Shown here one piece after another: positions 7,227-15,774 of a DNA stretch of 64,000 nt (the first letter of the stretch is position 1; each line of letters opens with the position of its first letter). The notes under the pieces were generated by a model. The model was not told where the DNA came from and did no database searches. It was given only the letters and a program-made list of their open reading frames with translations. This DNA comes from Peribacillus simplex NBRC 15720 = DSM 1321. GTDB lineage: Bacteria > Bacillota > Bacilli > Bacillales > DSM-1321. The translations under genes and the position numbers were made by a program. The DNA is taken from positions 2,870,001 through 2,934,000 of the forward strand of contig NZ_CP017704.1 in assembly GCF_002243645.1 (NCBI RefSeq). The letters are read 5' to 3'.

Positions 7227-7784
7227 ATGAATTACAACGTACGCGGTGAAAACATTGAGGTAACTCCAGCAATTCGAGAATACGTCGAAAAGAAAATTGG
7301 CAAGTTAGAACGATATTTTAACAATACACCAGATGCAAATGTGTTAGTGAATTTAAAAGTGAACAATAATACATCAAAGGTCGAAGTGACGATTCCTATG
7401 CAGAATTTGGTTCTTCGTGCTGAAGAGGAAAATGCGGATATGTATGCTGCCATTGACTTGATCAATGATAAGCTTGAACGCCAAATTCGTAAACATAAAA
7501 CGAAGGTCAATCGTAAATTCCGGAACAATCTATCGACTACACCCGATGCATTCGCCTTCAATACGGAAGTTGACGAAGTGGTGGATGAATTCGAAGACGA
7601 TAATGATATTGAAGTGGTCCGCAATAAGCGCTTTGATTTAAAGCCGATGGACAGTGAAGAAGCGATTTTACAAATGAATATGCTTGGTCACAGTTTCTTC
7701 GTTTACACGAATGCGGATACTAATACAACGAACGTAGTGTACCGCCGAAAAGATGGACGCTATGGATTGATTGAACCTAGTTAA
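7227..7784 (+). CDS. hpf: Long-form ribosome hibernation promoting factor
   Basis: 185 residues, the long HPF form. N-terminal S30AE domain (MNYNVRGENIEVTPAIREYV, about 1-100) sits in the 30S channel; a flexible linker rich in Asp/Glu leads to the C-terminal dimerisation domain (about 130-185, RFDLKPMDSEEAILQMNML) that pairs ribosomes as 100S particles. ATG behind AAGGAGGA. Same place as yvyD in B. subtilis. Confidence 0.96.
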   Translation: MNYNVRGENIEVTPAIREYVEKKIGKLERYFNNTPDANVLVNLKVNNNTSKVEVTIPMQNLVLRAEEENADMYAAIDLINDKLERQIRKHKTKVNRKFRNNLSTTPDAFAFNTEVDEVVDEFEDDNDIEVVRNKRFDLKPMDSEEAILQMNMLGHSFFVYTNADTNTTNVVYRRKDGRYGLIEPS

Positions 7785-7800
7785 ATATTAATCTAAGATC

Positions 7801-7830
7801 AAAAGCACAGCCCCTGGGTTGTGCTTTTTT
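7801..7830 (+). terminator. hpf terminator
   Basis: AAAGCACA-gCCC/GGG-TTGTGCTTTTTT hairpin directly after the gene. Confidence 0.88.
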
Positions 7831-7899
7831 AATGCATGTTGATAGAATTCGTTGGCTGTTGGATTTACTAGAAAAGTTAAAAAAATGATTGCTTCTTTT

Positions 7900-8040
7900 G
7901 TTCTCTAAAGAATACAAATTTATTAAAAATCCATTTTAAAGAACGGTTTTGTTCTTCATTAAGATAAATAGTTAGTATTACCTATTTAATCACCCCAATC
8001 TTTTGAACTATACCCGAATTGTTAGTTCTTTAAAAAGAAC
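7900..8040. promoter_or_regulatory. Cluster of SinR-type operator boxes
   Basis: Against the SinR half-site GTTCTYT: GTTCTCT at 7900-7906 followed by the near-inverted AAAGAAT; AAAGAAC at 7938-7944; GTTCTTC (one mismatch) at 7951-7957; and a perfect inverted pair GTTCTTT-aa-AAAGAAC at 8025-8040. Four exact half-sites in 140 bases of AT-rich, otherwise non-coding DNA, with a sinR gene 800 bases away. Confidence 0.72.
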
Positions 8041-8093
8041 AAATAGTTATTTATAAAAAACAATTTGATCAAGGTGCAGAGGGGTTGGATTAC

Positions 8094-8291
8094 TTGTATC
8101 GAAAGAATTGCCATACATGCCATAGGGATTCTTTTAGCAGTGCGGAATATGGAAAGTGGCTTTGCCCGACCTGCGGTGAGGACTTAACTGCGCAAAAAGC
8201 ACTGGATGCACTTACAATTGAGAGAATCAATACACCCCAACGAAATATTAAGAAGAGTAATATTTACTATTATACAAAAAAACGAAATTGA
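8094..8291 (+). CDS. Small double-CxxC zinc-ribbon protein, function unknown
   Basis: About 65 residues. The TTG at 8094 is nine bases after GAGGGG and is preferred; the TTG at 8085 is an alternative (68 residues). CHTCH near the N-terminus and CPTCG about 15 residues later form a zinc ribbon; the C-terminus is basic (IKKSNIYYYTKKRN). I do not recognise a named family. It stands alone behind the SinR-box cluster, so it is predicted to be repressed by SinR and made under biofilm conditions. Could be a small DNA-, RNA- or protein-binding regulator. Confidence 0.7.
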   Translation: MYRKNCHTCHRDSFSSAEYGKWLCPTCGEDLTAQKALDALTIERINTPQRNIKKSNIYYYTKKRN

Positions 8292-8342
8292 ATTAGTCTA
8301 TGATAAATCACCAGAACTTCAAATTTTCTTAATATTGTAATA

Positions 8343-8422
8343 TTTTGTCGGATAAAAGTTTTTGCATTTATGTGGATTACCGACATAAAATAGCAATATA
8401 TGGAGTGGGTATCCGTTATAAT
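8343..8422 (+). promoter_or_regulatory. Putative sinI promoter with Spo0A-box-like sites
   Basis: TATAAT at 8417-8422 has no good -35, as is common for activated promoters. TTTTGTCGGAT at 8343-8353 resembles a Spo0A box (TGTCGAA, one mismatch), and the reverse strand of 8378-8389 reads TTTTATGTCGGT. Spo0A-P activates sinI in B. subtilis; the sites here are inferred from this likeness. Confidence 0.4.
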
Positions 8423-8449
8423 ATGATTATAAGTAATGTATTTGGTAAT

Positions 8450-8540
8450 AAATACCACGACAAAGGCAAACTTATTGAAAGATGAGGGCGCAAAGGCACA
8501 GGTCTAAGGTCTTTGTGACTATGATGGCTGGTCTGCCTGA
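8450..8540 (+). ncRNA. Cyclic-di-GMP-I (GEMM) riboswitch upstream of sinI
   Basis: Follows the GEMM-I pattern closely: CACGACAAAGGCAAAC (8456-8471), then P2 with GC...GC closing pairs, stem CTTAT/ATGAG and a GAAA tetraloop (8477-8480), the invariant GCGCAAAG (8488-8495), then P3 CAGGTC (8499-8504) pairing with GATGGCTG (8523-8530) through a two-base bulge, with the tetraloop receptor TCTAAG (8503-8508)/CTAT (8519-8522) and distal hairpin GTC/GAC. It ends GGTCTGCC. No intrinsic terminator follows, so control of translation is more likely than of termination. Confidence 0.85.
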
Positions 8541-8563
8541 AATACAAAGAGTATTTTAGGAGG
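8540..8563 (+). promoter_or_regulatory. Expression platform and Shine-Dalgarno of sinI
   Basis: AAATAC (8540-8545) can pair with GTATTT (8551-8556) immediately before AGGAGG (8558-8563). The same GTATTT/AAATAC words occur again upstream of the aptamer at 8438-8443 and 8450-8455, so alternative pairings across the aptamer are possible. Confidence 0.5.
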
Positions 8564-8571
8564 TAGAAGAG

Positions 8572-8712
8572 GTGGCTAATGTGAAAATGGATCAAGAATG
8601 GGTGAAATTGATTTCAGAAGCAAGAAGCTTGGGGTTCAAAAAAGAGGAAATCAGTGCTTTTTTTAAACGGGAAACCCTTGAGGTAACATTTGAGAAGAAC
8701 GATGGAAATTAG
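8572..8712 (+). CDS. sinI: SinI-like antagonist of SinR
   Basis: 46 residues from GTG, eight bases after AGGAGG. MDQEWVKLISEARSLGFKKE matches the SIN helix by which SinI displaces the SinR tetramer (B. subtilis has LDQEWVELMVEAKEANISPE). The second helix EEISAFF corresponds to EEIRKYL. Too short for most ORF callers. Preceded by the c-di-GMP riboswitch and followed by a shared terminator, with sinR convergent rather than downstream in tandem as in B. subtilis. Confidence 0.85.
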   Translation: MANVKMDQEWVKLISEARSLGFKKEEISAFFKRETLEVTFEKNDGN

Positions 8713-8735
8713 GTTCCGAACAAGATCGAGAACAT

Positions 8736-8780
8736 CCCTATAAACAGTGGTTCGATTCATTAGCTGTTTATAGGGTTTAT
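8736..8780. terminator. Bidirectional terminator between sinI and sinR
   Basis: CCCTATAAACAG (8736-8747) and CTGTTTATAGGG (8764-8775), T-rich on the sinI side. Confidence 0.8.
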
Positions 8781-8860
8781 TCTTCCTTGAGATTCTAGTG
8801 AGTCTAGCTTATTCAAACTTTATTCTCAGGATTATGTAGGTAAACTAGTGCACTACCACT

Positions 8861-9184
8861 CTACTCTTCTTTATCTTTTCTCCATTTATTAAACTCGATG
8901 AATTCCCTGAATTGTTGTTTTGAAACACCCGAATTCATAGCTTCCTCAACGATTTTCATCCAGTCAGTGTCCAAGGTTTCCTTATTTGGTGCATCATAAA
9001 GCAGGGCATCAACAGGAATGTTAAGTACGGCGGAGATTTTTTCAAGAAATTGAATAGAAGGATTCGTTTGTAAGTTCCGCTCGAGCGAACTTAAATAAGA
9101 CTTTGCCACACCCGCTTTATCGGCAAGTTCAGTCATCGACATTTTTTTTTCTTCTCGCAGTTTTTTTACACGTTCACCAATCAT
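8861..9184 (-). CDS. sinR: Biofilm master regulator SinR
   Basis: 107 residues from the ATG at 9184 (GAGGTG six bases upstream). N-terminal XRE helix-turn-helix with MIGERVKKLREEK and GVAKSYLSSLERNLQTNPS, nearly identical to B. subtilis SinR in the recognition region; C-terminal SIN domain SGVSKQQFREFIEFNKWRK provides tetramerisation and SinI binding. SinR represses matrix genes by binding GTTCTYT sites; such sites lie at 7900-8040. SlrR is a paralogue with a similar layout, but the high identity in the HTH supports SinR. Confidence 0.9.
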   Translation of the reverse strand: MIGERVKKLREEKKMSMTELADKAGVAKSYLSSLERNLQTNPSIQFLEKISAVLNIPVDALLYDAPNKETLDTDWMKIVEEAMNSGVSKQQFREFIEFNKWRKDKEE

Positions 9185-9603
9185 CAATACCACCTCGAAA
9201 CATGATCTATTTATCTTCCGCTATTAAGTTTCAGTAGCCCACCTTATCATTCAAAACATGAAGCCTGTAAGGTTGGATTACCTTGACATGCTATCTCTAG
9301 AGAGGACACAGCATCTAGTGATGGAAGGTTATGGATAATTCTCATTTGCATATGGAATAGTGGGGAGTTTGCAACATATTTTTTATACTTCCTTCTATTT
9401 TAACAGTTTTACTCCTCATTTATCCATTGTTTTTCGCAAGAATTGAATTCAGGTCTATACCAGGGAAGTGACATGAAGTTGTACCTCTAGGATAGAAGTG
9501 GTAAAATTAAGCGTGCATTAGTAATAATAGAAGATGTGTTTCTTCTTACTTATATGAATTTTGTCATTGAACGATCATTACCATAATAGAGGAGCGTTAT
9601 TGA
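9185..9603. promoter_or_regulatory. sinR-secA intergenic region with secA promoter
   Basis: A good sigma-A promoter for secA: TTGTAC (9479-9484), 17 bases, TAAAAT (9502-9507). A palindrome TCTCTAGAGA lies at about 9293-9302 of unknown role. I see no gene in the remainder. Confidence 0.7.
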
Positions 9604-12117
9604 ATGCTTAATATATTAAATAAAGTTTTTGATCCGAATAAGCGAGAAATCAAACGTTTGGAAAAAATCGCTGATCAGGTTGAAGCGCTGGCTGATGAGA
9701 CGGCTGCGTTATCGGATGAACAGTTGCGTGCCAAAACGGGTGAGTTTAAAGAGCGTTATCAAAATGGCGAAACCGTTGATGATTTGCTTGTTGAGGCTTT
9801 TGCAGTTGCGCGTGAAGGGGCAAAGCGTGCTCTGGGCTTATACCCTTACCGTGTTCAAATCATGGGTGGGGCATCCCTTCATGATGGAAATATCTCCGAG
9901 ATGAAAACAGGGGAAGGTAAAACCTTAACATCTACCATGCCGGTTTATTTAAACGCGCTTACCGGTAAAGGTGTACATGTCGTTACTGTCAATGAATACT
10001 TGGCACACCGTGATGCCACCGAGATGGGTGTATTGTATGATTTCCTTGGTTTGACCGTCGGATTGAATTTGAACAGTCATTCCAAAGAAGAAAAGCAAGA
10101 GGCGTACAATGCGGACATTACGTACAGCACGAATAATGAGTTAGGATTTGATTACCTTCGTGACAATATGGTGTTATATAAAGAACAAATGGTACAGCGC
10201 CCGCTGCACTTTGCTGTTATTGATGAGGTCGATTCGATTTTGATCGATGAGGCGAGAACGCCATTGATCATTTCCGGTTCCGCACAAAAATCGGCTCAGC
10301 TTTATATCCAGGCCAATGCGTTTGTGAGAACCTTAAAAAAAGAAACGGACTACACATATGATGAAAAGACAAAAGGTGTTCAGCTGACTGAAGATGGGAT
10401 GAATCGAGCTGAAAAAGCGTTTAATATCGATAATTTGTTCGATATTAATCACGTTACTTTGAATCATCATATCAATCAGGCGTTAAAGGCGCATGTTTCC
10501 ATGCATTTAGATGTGGATTATGTGGTCCAGGAAGGCGAGATAGTCATCGTTGACCAATTCACTGGCCGTTTGATGAAAGGCCGCCGTTACAGTGAAGGTC
10601 TCCACCAGGCGATCGAGGCGAAAGAAGGACTTGAAATTCAAAATGAAAGCATGACGCTTGCGACGATCACATTCCAGAACTATTTCAGGATGTATGAAAA
10701 ACTTTCAGGTATGACCGGTACAGCGAAAACGGAAGAAGAAGAATTCCGCAATATTTATAATATGAATGTCATTGCGATCCCGACAAACAGGAATATCGTC
10801 AGGGATGACAGGGCAGATCTTATATACGCGACAACTGATGGGAAATTCAAGGCTGTTGTGGAAGACATCGCCGAACGTTATACAAAGGGTCAGCCAGTGC
10901 TTGTCGGTACGGTTGCCATCGAAACATCTGAAGTCATATCTGCTTATTTATCCAAAAAAGGAATCCCTCACGATGTTTTGAATGCCAAGAACCATGAGCG
11001 TGAAGCGGAAATCATTGCGAATGCAGGTAATCAAGGTTCAGTTACGATTGCTACGAACATGGCAGGGCGCGGTACGGATATCAAGCTTGGTGAAGGTGTC
11101 AAGGAGCTTGGAGGCCTTGCTGTCATCGGCACGGAACGTCATGAAAGCAGGCGTATAGATAACCAGCTTCGTGGTCGGTCAGGCCGTCAGGGAGACCCAG
11201 GGGTCACTCAATTCTATTTATCAATGGAAGATGAATTGATGCGCCGCTTCGGTTCGGATAACATGAAAAACATGATGGCACGCCTTGGAATGGATGATTC
11301 CCAGCCAATTCAAAGTAAAATGGTGACAAGGGCCGTTGAATCTGCACAGAAACGGGTCGAAGGCAATAACTTCGATTCACGTAAGCAATTGCTGCAGTAT
11401 GATGATGTTCTCCGTCAACAACGGGAAATTATATATAAACAGCGTTTCGATGTCATGGAAAGTGAGAACTTACGTGAAATCGTCGAAACGATGATTACGG
11501 CATCCATCCAGCGAAATGTTGTCGCGTTTGCACCAATGGGCGATGAGGAAGGCTGGAATTTACAAGGCCTTGTCGATTACCTGAATGGTAACCTATTCAA
11601 TGAAGGTTCAATCACTGTAGCTGATTTGGAAGGGAAAAATGAATCGGAATTGGTTGATTTCATTTTAGCAAAAGTGAAAGAAAGCTATGACCAAAAAGAA
11701 GAAGAGCTATCTGAAGAACAAATGCGTGAATTCGAAAAAGTAATCGTTCTTCGTGCAGTCGATAGTAAGTGGATGGACCATATTGATGCAATGGAGCAAT
11801 TGCGCCAAGGGATCCACCTTCGTGCTTATGGCCAGATCGATCCGTTACGTGAATATCAATCAGAAGGTTTCGCAATGTTTGAAGCCATGATTGCTTCAAT
11901 GGAAGATGAAGTCGCCAAATACATCATGAAGGCTGAAATTCGCAACAATTTGGAGCGTAAGGAAGTCATAAAAGGACAAGCGGTCAATCCGAAGGAAGAA
12001 GACGGGGGAAAAGTGAAAAAAGCCCCTGCCCGTAAAAAGGAAGACGTTGGCCGAAACGCTTTATGCCCGTGCGGCAGCGGAAAAAAATATAAGAATTGCC
12101 ATGGCAATTTAGGCTAA
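9604..12117 (+). CDS. secA: Preprotein translocase ATPase SecA
   Basis: 837 residues, normal for Firmicutes SecA1. Walker A MKTGEGKT near residue 100, Walker [19 protein letters not shown] near 207, the second nucleotide-binding fold with [11 protein letters not shown], and a C-terminal zinc-binding tail [14 protein letters not shown] that contacts SecB-like partners or lipids. Drives post-translational export through SecYEG. ATG follows GAGGAGCG. Confidence 0.98.
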   Translation: MLNILNKVFDPNKREIKRLEKIADQVEALADETAALSDEQLRAKTGEFKERYQNGETVDDLLVEAFAVAREGAKRALGLYPYRVQIMGGASLHDGNISEMKTGEGKTLTSTMPVYLNALTGKGVHVVTVNEYLAHRDATEMGVLYDFLGLTVGLNLNSHSKEEKQEAYNADITYSTNNELGFDYLRDNMVLYKEQMVQRPLHFAVIDEVDSILIDEARTPLIISGSAQKSAQLYIQANAFVRTLKKETDYTYDEKTKGVQLTEDGMNRAEKAFNIDNLFDINHVTLNHHINQALKAHVSMHLDVDYVVQEGEIVIVDQFTGRLMKGRRYSEGLHQAIEAKEGLEIQNESMTLATITFQNYFRMYEKLSGMTGTAKTEEEEFRNIYNMNVIAIPTNRNIVRDDRADLIYATTDGKFKAVVEDIAERYTKGQPVLVGTVAIETSEVISAYLSKKGIPHDVLNAKNHEREAEIIANAGNQGSVTIATNMAGRGTDIKLGEGVKELGGLAVIGTERHESRRIDNQLRGRSGRQGDPGVTQFYLSMEDELMRRFGSDNMKNMMARLGMDDSQPIQSKMVTRAVESAQKRVEGNNFDSRKQLLQYDDVLRQQREIIYKQRFDVMESENLREIVETMITASIQRNVVAFAPMGDEEGWNLQGLVDYLNGNLFNEGSITVADLEGKNESELVDFILAKVKESYDQKEEELSEEQMREFEKVIVLRAVDSKWMDHIDAMEQLRQGIHLRAYGQIDPLREYQSEGFAMFEAMIASMEDEVAKYIMKAEIRNNLERKEVIKGQAVNPKEEDGGKVKKAPARKKEDVGRNALCPCGSGKKYKNCHGNLG

Positions 12118-12288
12118 AGTTAGGTGTATAATGATTATGGGACGGTTAAGTGTAAGGCTTGCCGCCTCTTTTCATGTTTAGTTTGCATAAAGCAATATAT
12201 TTGCATATAGTTTGAAGAGGTTTATTTGTGTAATGAAGCGAATCCTTCTTCAGGGATTTTTTTAACATACTTAATGAGGTGAAGAGAA

Positions 12289-13387
12289 ATGGAATTAGCA
12301 GAAATAAGAAATGAACTTGAACGGACAGCGCAACGATTAACGGACTTTAGGGGGTCTCTTTGACTTAGATGAAAAAGAGGCACGAATCGCACAGCTTGAA
12401 AATGAGATGACACATCCCGATTTTTGGAATGATCAGCAAAAAGCACAAACTGTCATCAATGAAACGAATGCTTTGAAAGAACAAGTCAATCAATTGTCCG
12501 ATCTGAATGAATCATATGAAAATCTGGATTTGACATATGAATTAGTGAAAGAGGAGAATGATCAAGAACTTTTGGCTGAGCTGGAAGAAGAAATCACGGT
12601 TCTTTCACAAAAGATGAATGACTTTGAACTTCAACTTTTACTAAGTGAAGAATATGACTCGAAAAATGCCATTCTTGAACTGCATCCTGGTGCAGGCGGA
12701 ACGGAGTCCCAGGATTGGGGTTCCATGTTGCTGCGTATGTATACCAGATGGGGTGAAAAAAGAGGCTTTAAAGTGGAAACCCTTGATTACCTTCCAGGTG
12801 ATGAAGCTGGAATCAAGAGTGTCACTTTAATTTTCAAAGGCCATAACGCCTATGGTTATTTGAAAGCGGAAAAAGGAGTACACCGTCTTGTCCGGATTTC
12901 TCCTTTCGATTCTTCAGGGAGACGCCATACTTCATTCGTTTCATGTGAAGTCATGCCGGAATTCGATGAAACGATTAATATAGAAATCCGCACGGAAGAT
13001 TTGAAAGTCGATACGTACCGGGCAAGTGGTGCAGGCGGTCAGCATATCAATACAACTGACTCGGCAGTCCGGATCACCCATATACCTACGAACACCGTGG
13101 TAACGTGCCAAAACGAGAGATCTCAAATCAAAAACAAGGCCCAAGCCATGAATATGCTAAAAGCCAAATTGTATCAACGTGAAATTGAACAGCAACAAGC
13201 GGATTTGGATGAAATCCGTGGTGAGCAAAAGGAAATTGGCTGGGGAAGCCAAATTCGTTCTTATGTTTTCCATCCGTATTCCATGGTTAAAGATCACCGT
13301 ACTAGTGCCGAGACCGGAAACTTGGGAGCAGTCATGGATGGAGATATCGATATGTTCATTGATGCGTACTTGCGTTCAAAATTATAA
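12289..13387 (+). CDS. prfB: Peptide chain release factor 2 with programmed +1 frameshift
   Basis: Assembled as 12289-12360 joined to 12362-13387, 365 residues. After 24 codons the frame meets CTT TGA C, preceded by the Shine-Dalgarno-like AGGGGG at 12349-12354. This is the autoregulatory frameshift site: low RF2 allows slippage on CTT and synthesis of full RF2. The body carries the stop-recognition SPF tripeptide (VRISPFDSS) and the catalytic GGQ ([11 protein letters not shown]). ATG behind GAGGTGAAGAG. Directly after secA as in B. subtilis. Confidence 0.96.
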
Positions 13388-13398
13388 GATCAGCCAGT

Positions 13399-13426
13399 CG
13401 GACCGGTTTCCCGGTCCGGCTTTTTT
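13399..13426 (+). terminator. prfB terminator
   Basis: CGGACCGG/CCGGTCCG stem with TTTC loop and T-run. Confidence 0.92.
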
Positions 13427-13540
13427 ATGTTTTCCTTTTTAATGAATCTTCTGGCTGACATTTACAGGATTGAAAAGGGATGCTCTACCTCGTTCGGCCA
13501 ATACTAGATAATAATGATGGTTCGAGGAGACTTATGCAAA

Positions 13541-14404
13541 ATGAAGAAAAGATACCGGGAGCGGAAGCACCCTTTAATTCAAAAGTTAATGGAGTATGGA
13601 TTGGTGATTGTCGGTTCGGCCATAATTGCCATTGGTTTTAATGTATTCTTACTGCCTAACCAGGTCGCATCTGGCGGGGTCAGCGGGATTAGCACGATAC
13701 TGGATTCAACCCTCGGTTGGGAGCCGGCCTATGTACTTTGGGGTTTTAATATCCCTTTGTTCATAGCGGGGCTTATTATCCTTGGAAGACATTTCGGAGC
13801 CAAAAGCCTGATTGGAACCTTATTTTTGCCTTTAGTGGTATTTCTGACAAAGGATTGGGATGCATGGACGAATGATGCATTGCTTGGTTCGATTTGCGGG
13901 GGGATGATGGTCGGACTGGGGCTGGGGATCGTCTTTCGCGGAAAGGGTTCCACAGGGGGGACCGATTTAGCGGCACAGATTTTCCATAAGTATACCCATC
14001 TGTCATTAGGGACCTGTGTGGCTGTCATTGATGGAATCATCGTTTTAAGTGCTGCCATTGTTTTTGATATTGAAAAAGGGCTTTATGCATTAATAGGATT
14101 ATATGTGACAAGCAAGACGATCGACCTCGTCCAGATTGGATTGAACCGGTCCAAGATGTCACTAATTATCACGAATAAAGAAATGGAAGTAAGGGATGCT
14201 ATCATACATGAGCTGGACCGGGGCGTAACAGGCATATCCGGGTATGGCGGCTATACGGATGATACTCGTCCAATTTTGATGTGCGTAATAGACCAGTCGG
14301 AATTCACCAAATTGAAACAATTGGTGAAACTCGTTGACCCTAAAGCGTTTGTAATTGTAATGGACGCATCGGAGGTACTCGGGGAGGGTTTTAAACTGGA
14401 TTGA
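13541..14404 (+). CDS. yvjA: YitT/YvjA family membrane protein (DUF161-DUF2179)
   Basis: 287 residues from the ATG at 13541 behind GAGGAGA; an upstream ATG at 13514 has no ribosome site. Five to six hydrophobic segments in the first 190 residues include the family words FLLPNQVASGGVSGIS and GKGSTGGTDLAAQ; the C-terminal DUF2179 domain (about 210-287, LDRGVTGISGYGGYT) is soluble. Function unknown; family members have been tied to transport. Neighbourhood prfB-yvjA-cccB is shared with Bacillus. Confidence 0.85.
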   Translation: MKKRYRERKHPLIQKLMEYGLVIVGSAIIAIGFNVFLLPNQVASGGVSGISTILDSTLGWEPAYVLWGFNIPLFIAGLIILGRHFGAKSLIGTLFLPLVVFLTKDWDAWTNDALLGSICGGMMVGLGLGIVFRGKGSTGGTDLAAQIFHKYTHLSLGTCVAVIDGIIVLSAAIVFDIEKGLYALIGLYVTSKTIDLVQIGLNRSKMSLIITNKEMEVRDAIIHELDRGVTGISGYGGYTDDTRPILMCVIDQSEFTKLKQLVKLVDPKAFVIVMDASEVLGEGFKLD

Positions 14405-14453
14405 AATTGGTATAATGTTCTTGTGCTGGTATAAATCAGAGGGGGTAAATTCA

Positions 14454-14795
14454 ATGAAAAAGAAATGGTTAGCCTTAGTTTTGGGTACTTCTTTGACCTT
14501 GGCTGCATGCGGTGGAAACGATGATGCTGCAGATAAAGAGCCTGCAGGTGAAAATAATGAAACGACTACGGCAGGTGCTGGTGATGCCGCAAAAATTTAT
14601 GAAAACAAATGTTCAAGTTGTCATGCAGTGAATCTTGAAGGCGGCGTTGGACCGAATTTAACGAAGGTCGGTTCGAAGCTATCGAAAGCAGACATCGAAA
14701 AAGTCATTGCTAATGGCCAAGGTGGAATGCCAAAAGGAATAATCCAGGGTAAGGAAGCGAGCATGGTCGCTGAATGGCTTGCTGGACATAAGTAA
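14454..14795 (+). CDS. cccB: Membrane-anchored cytochrome c-551
   Basis: 113 residues. Lipoprotein signal with lipobox LAAC (Cys about residue 19), low-complexity acidic linker, then a small class I cytochrome c domain with haem-binding CSSCH and axial Met in GGMPKGI. Electron carrier on the outer face of the membrane. The ATG at 14454 is placed after AGAGGGGG; a longer upstream ORF start is not needed. Confidence 0.93.
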   Translation: MKKKWLALVLGTSLTLAACGGNDDAADKEPAGENNETTTAGAGDAAKIYENKCSSCHAVNLEGGVGPNLTKVGSKLSKADIEKVIANGQGGMPKGIIQGKEASMVAEWLAGHK

Positions 14796-14801
14796 TGATT
14801 A

Positions 14802-14835
14802 ATGAAACGTTCTGCTTAGCAGGACGTTTCATTTA
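14802..14835 (+). terminator. cccB terminator
   Basis: ATGAAACGT...ACGTTTCAT with inner CTGC/GCAG, then TTT. Confidence 0.85.
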
Positions 14836-14974
14836 GCCTCCATTAAACCTCGAAAAAACTCACATTTAACCCCTTATCAAGCAATCAAATCTTAGAATTA
14901 TTACATAGATGTTGATATATGTCTAACTGAAATGAAACTGTAATATTTTTTATGCTTAATTTGACAAAATATGA

Positions 14975-14983
14975 TGTTATAAT
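14975..14983 (+). promoter_or_regulatory. Extended -10 promoter of ftsEX
   Basis: TG-T-TATAAT at 14975-14983, about 105 bases before ftsE; a TTGACA at 14961 is too close (11 bases) to be its -35. Confidence 0.5.
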
Positions 14984-15087
14984 GTTCCTGTGCTCAAGTA
15001 AGAGAGATTCCTGTCAGATTTCAATGAAAATTGTCGAAAAAGCTGTAGGTACATAGTGATAATCCAAGCAAATTAGGTGGTTTTAGA

Positions 15088-15774
15088 ATGATAGAAATGA
15101 TAGATGTGAAAAAGACATATCCAAATGGCGTAATTGCCATTAATGGAATCAATGTGAAAATAAAGGCAGGCGAGTTCGTTTATGTAGTGGGTCCGAGCGG
15201 TGCCGGAAAATCGACCTTCATCAAAATGATGTATAGGGAAGAAAAGCCTACAAGCGGTAATATCTTGGTCAATGGCCTTAGCCTGCCAAGTATCCGCAAT
15301 TCGAAAGTTCCTCTATTCCGCCGTAATATCGGTATGGTATTCCAAGATTTTAAACTCCTTCAAACATTCACTGTATATGAAAATGTTGCTTTTGCCATGG
15401 AAGTTATTGAAAAGGAACCAGAAGAAATCAAAAAGAGAGTCATGGAAGTCCTTGATCTGGTAGGCATTAAACATAAAGCAAGAATGCTGCCTTCCGAGTT
15501 ATCTGGTGGGGAACAGCAAAGGGTTGCAATAGCCCGTTCGATCGTCAATGATCCTAAGGTAGTCATAGCCGACGAGCCTACAGGTAATCTTGATCCCGAA
15601 ACATCATGGGAAATCATGAACATATTTGAAGAAATTAATAAACGCGGAACTACACTTGTCATGGCCACTCATAATAGGGACATCGTCAACAATATTAAAC
15701 GACGTGTCATTGCCATTGAAAGTGGAAAAATAGTTCGCGATGAACATCGAGGTGATTACGGATATGAAATTTAG
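15088..15774 (+). CDS. ftsE: Cell-division ABC transporter ATPase FtsE
   Basis: 228 residues. Walker A GPSGAGKST (about 36-44), signature LSGGEQQRVAIA, Walker B VVIADEPTGNLDPE and switch His in MATHNR. With FtsX it forms a mechanotransmitter that turns on a peptidoglycan hydrolase rather than moving a substrate. Its end overlaps ftsX by 11 bases, so they are translationally coupled. Confidence 0.96.
   Translation: MIEMIDVKKTYPNGVIAINGINVKIKAGEFVYVVGPSGAGKSTFIKMMYREEKPTSGNILVNGLSLPSIRNSKVPLFRRNIGMVFQDFKLLQTFTVYENVAFAMEVIEKEPEEIKKRVMEVLDLVGIKHKARMLPSELSGGEQQRVAIARSIVNDPKVVIADEPTGNLDPETSWEIMNIFEEINKRGTTLVMATHNRDIVNNIKRRVIAIESGKIVRDEHRGDYGYEI

Noticed and set aside
9276-9305. TTGACA with TCTCTAGAGA palindrome as a promoter/operator
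   Set aside because: No -10 at suitable distance and no gene start follows; left as an unexplained palindrome.
14961-14983. TTGACA plus TATAAT as a standard ftsE promoter
   Set aside because: Only 11 bases separate them; an extended -10 is a better reading.
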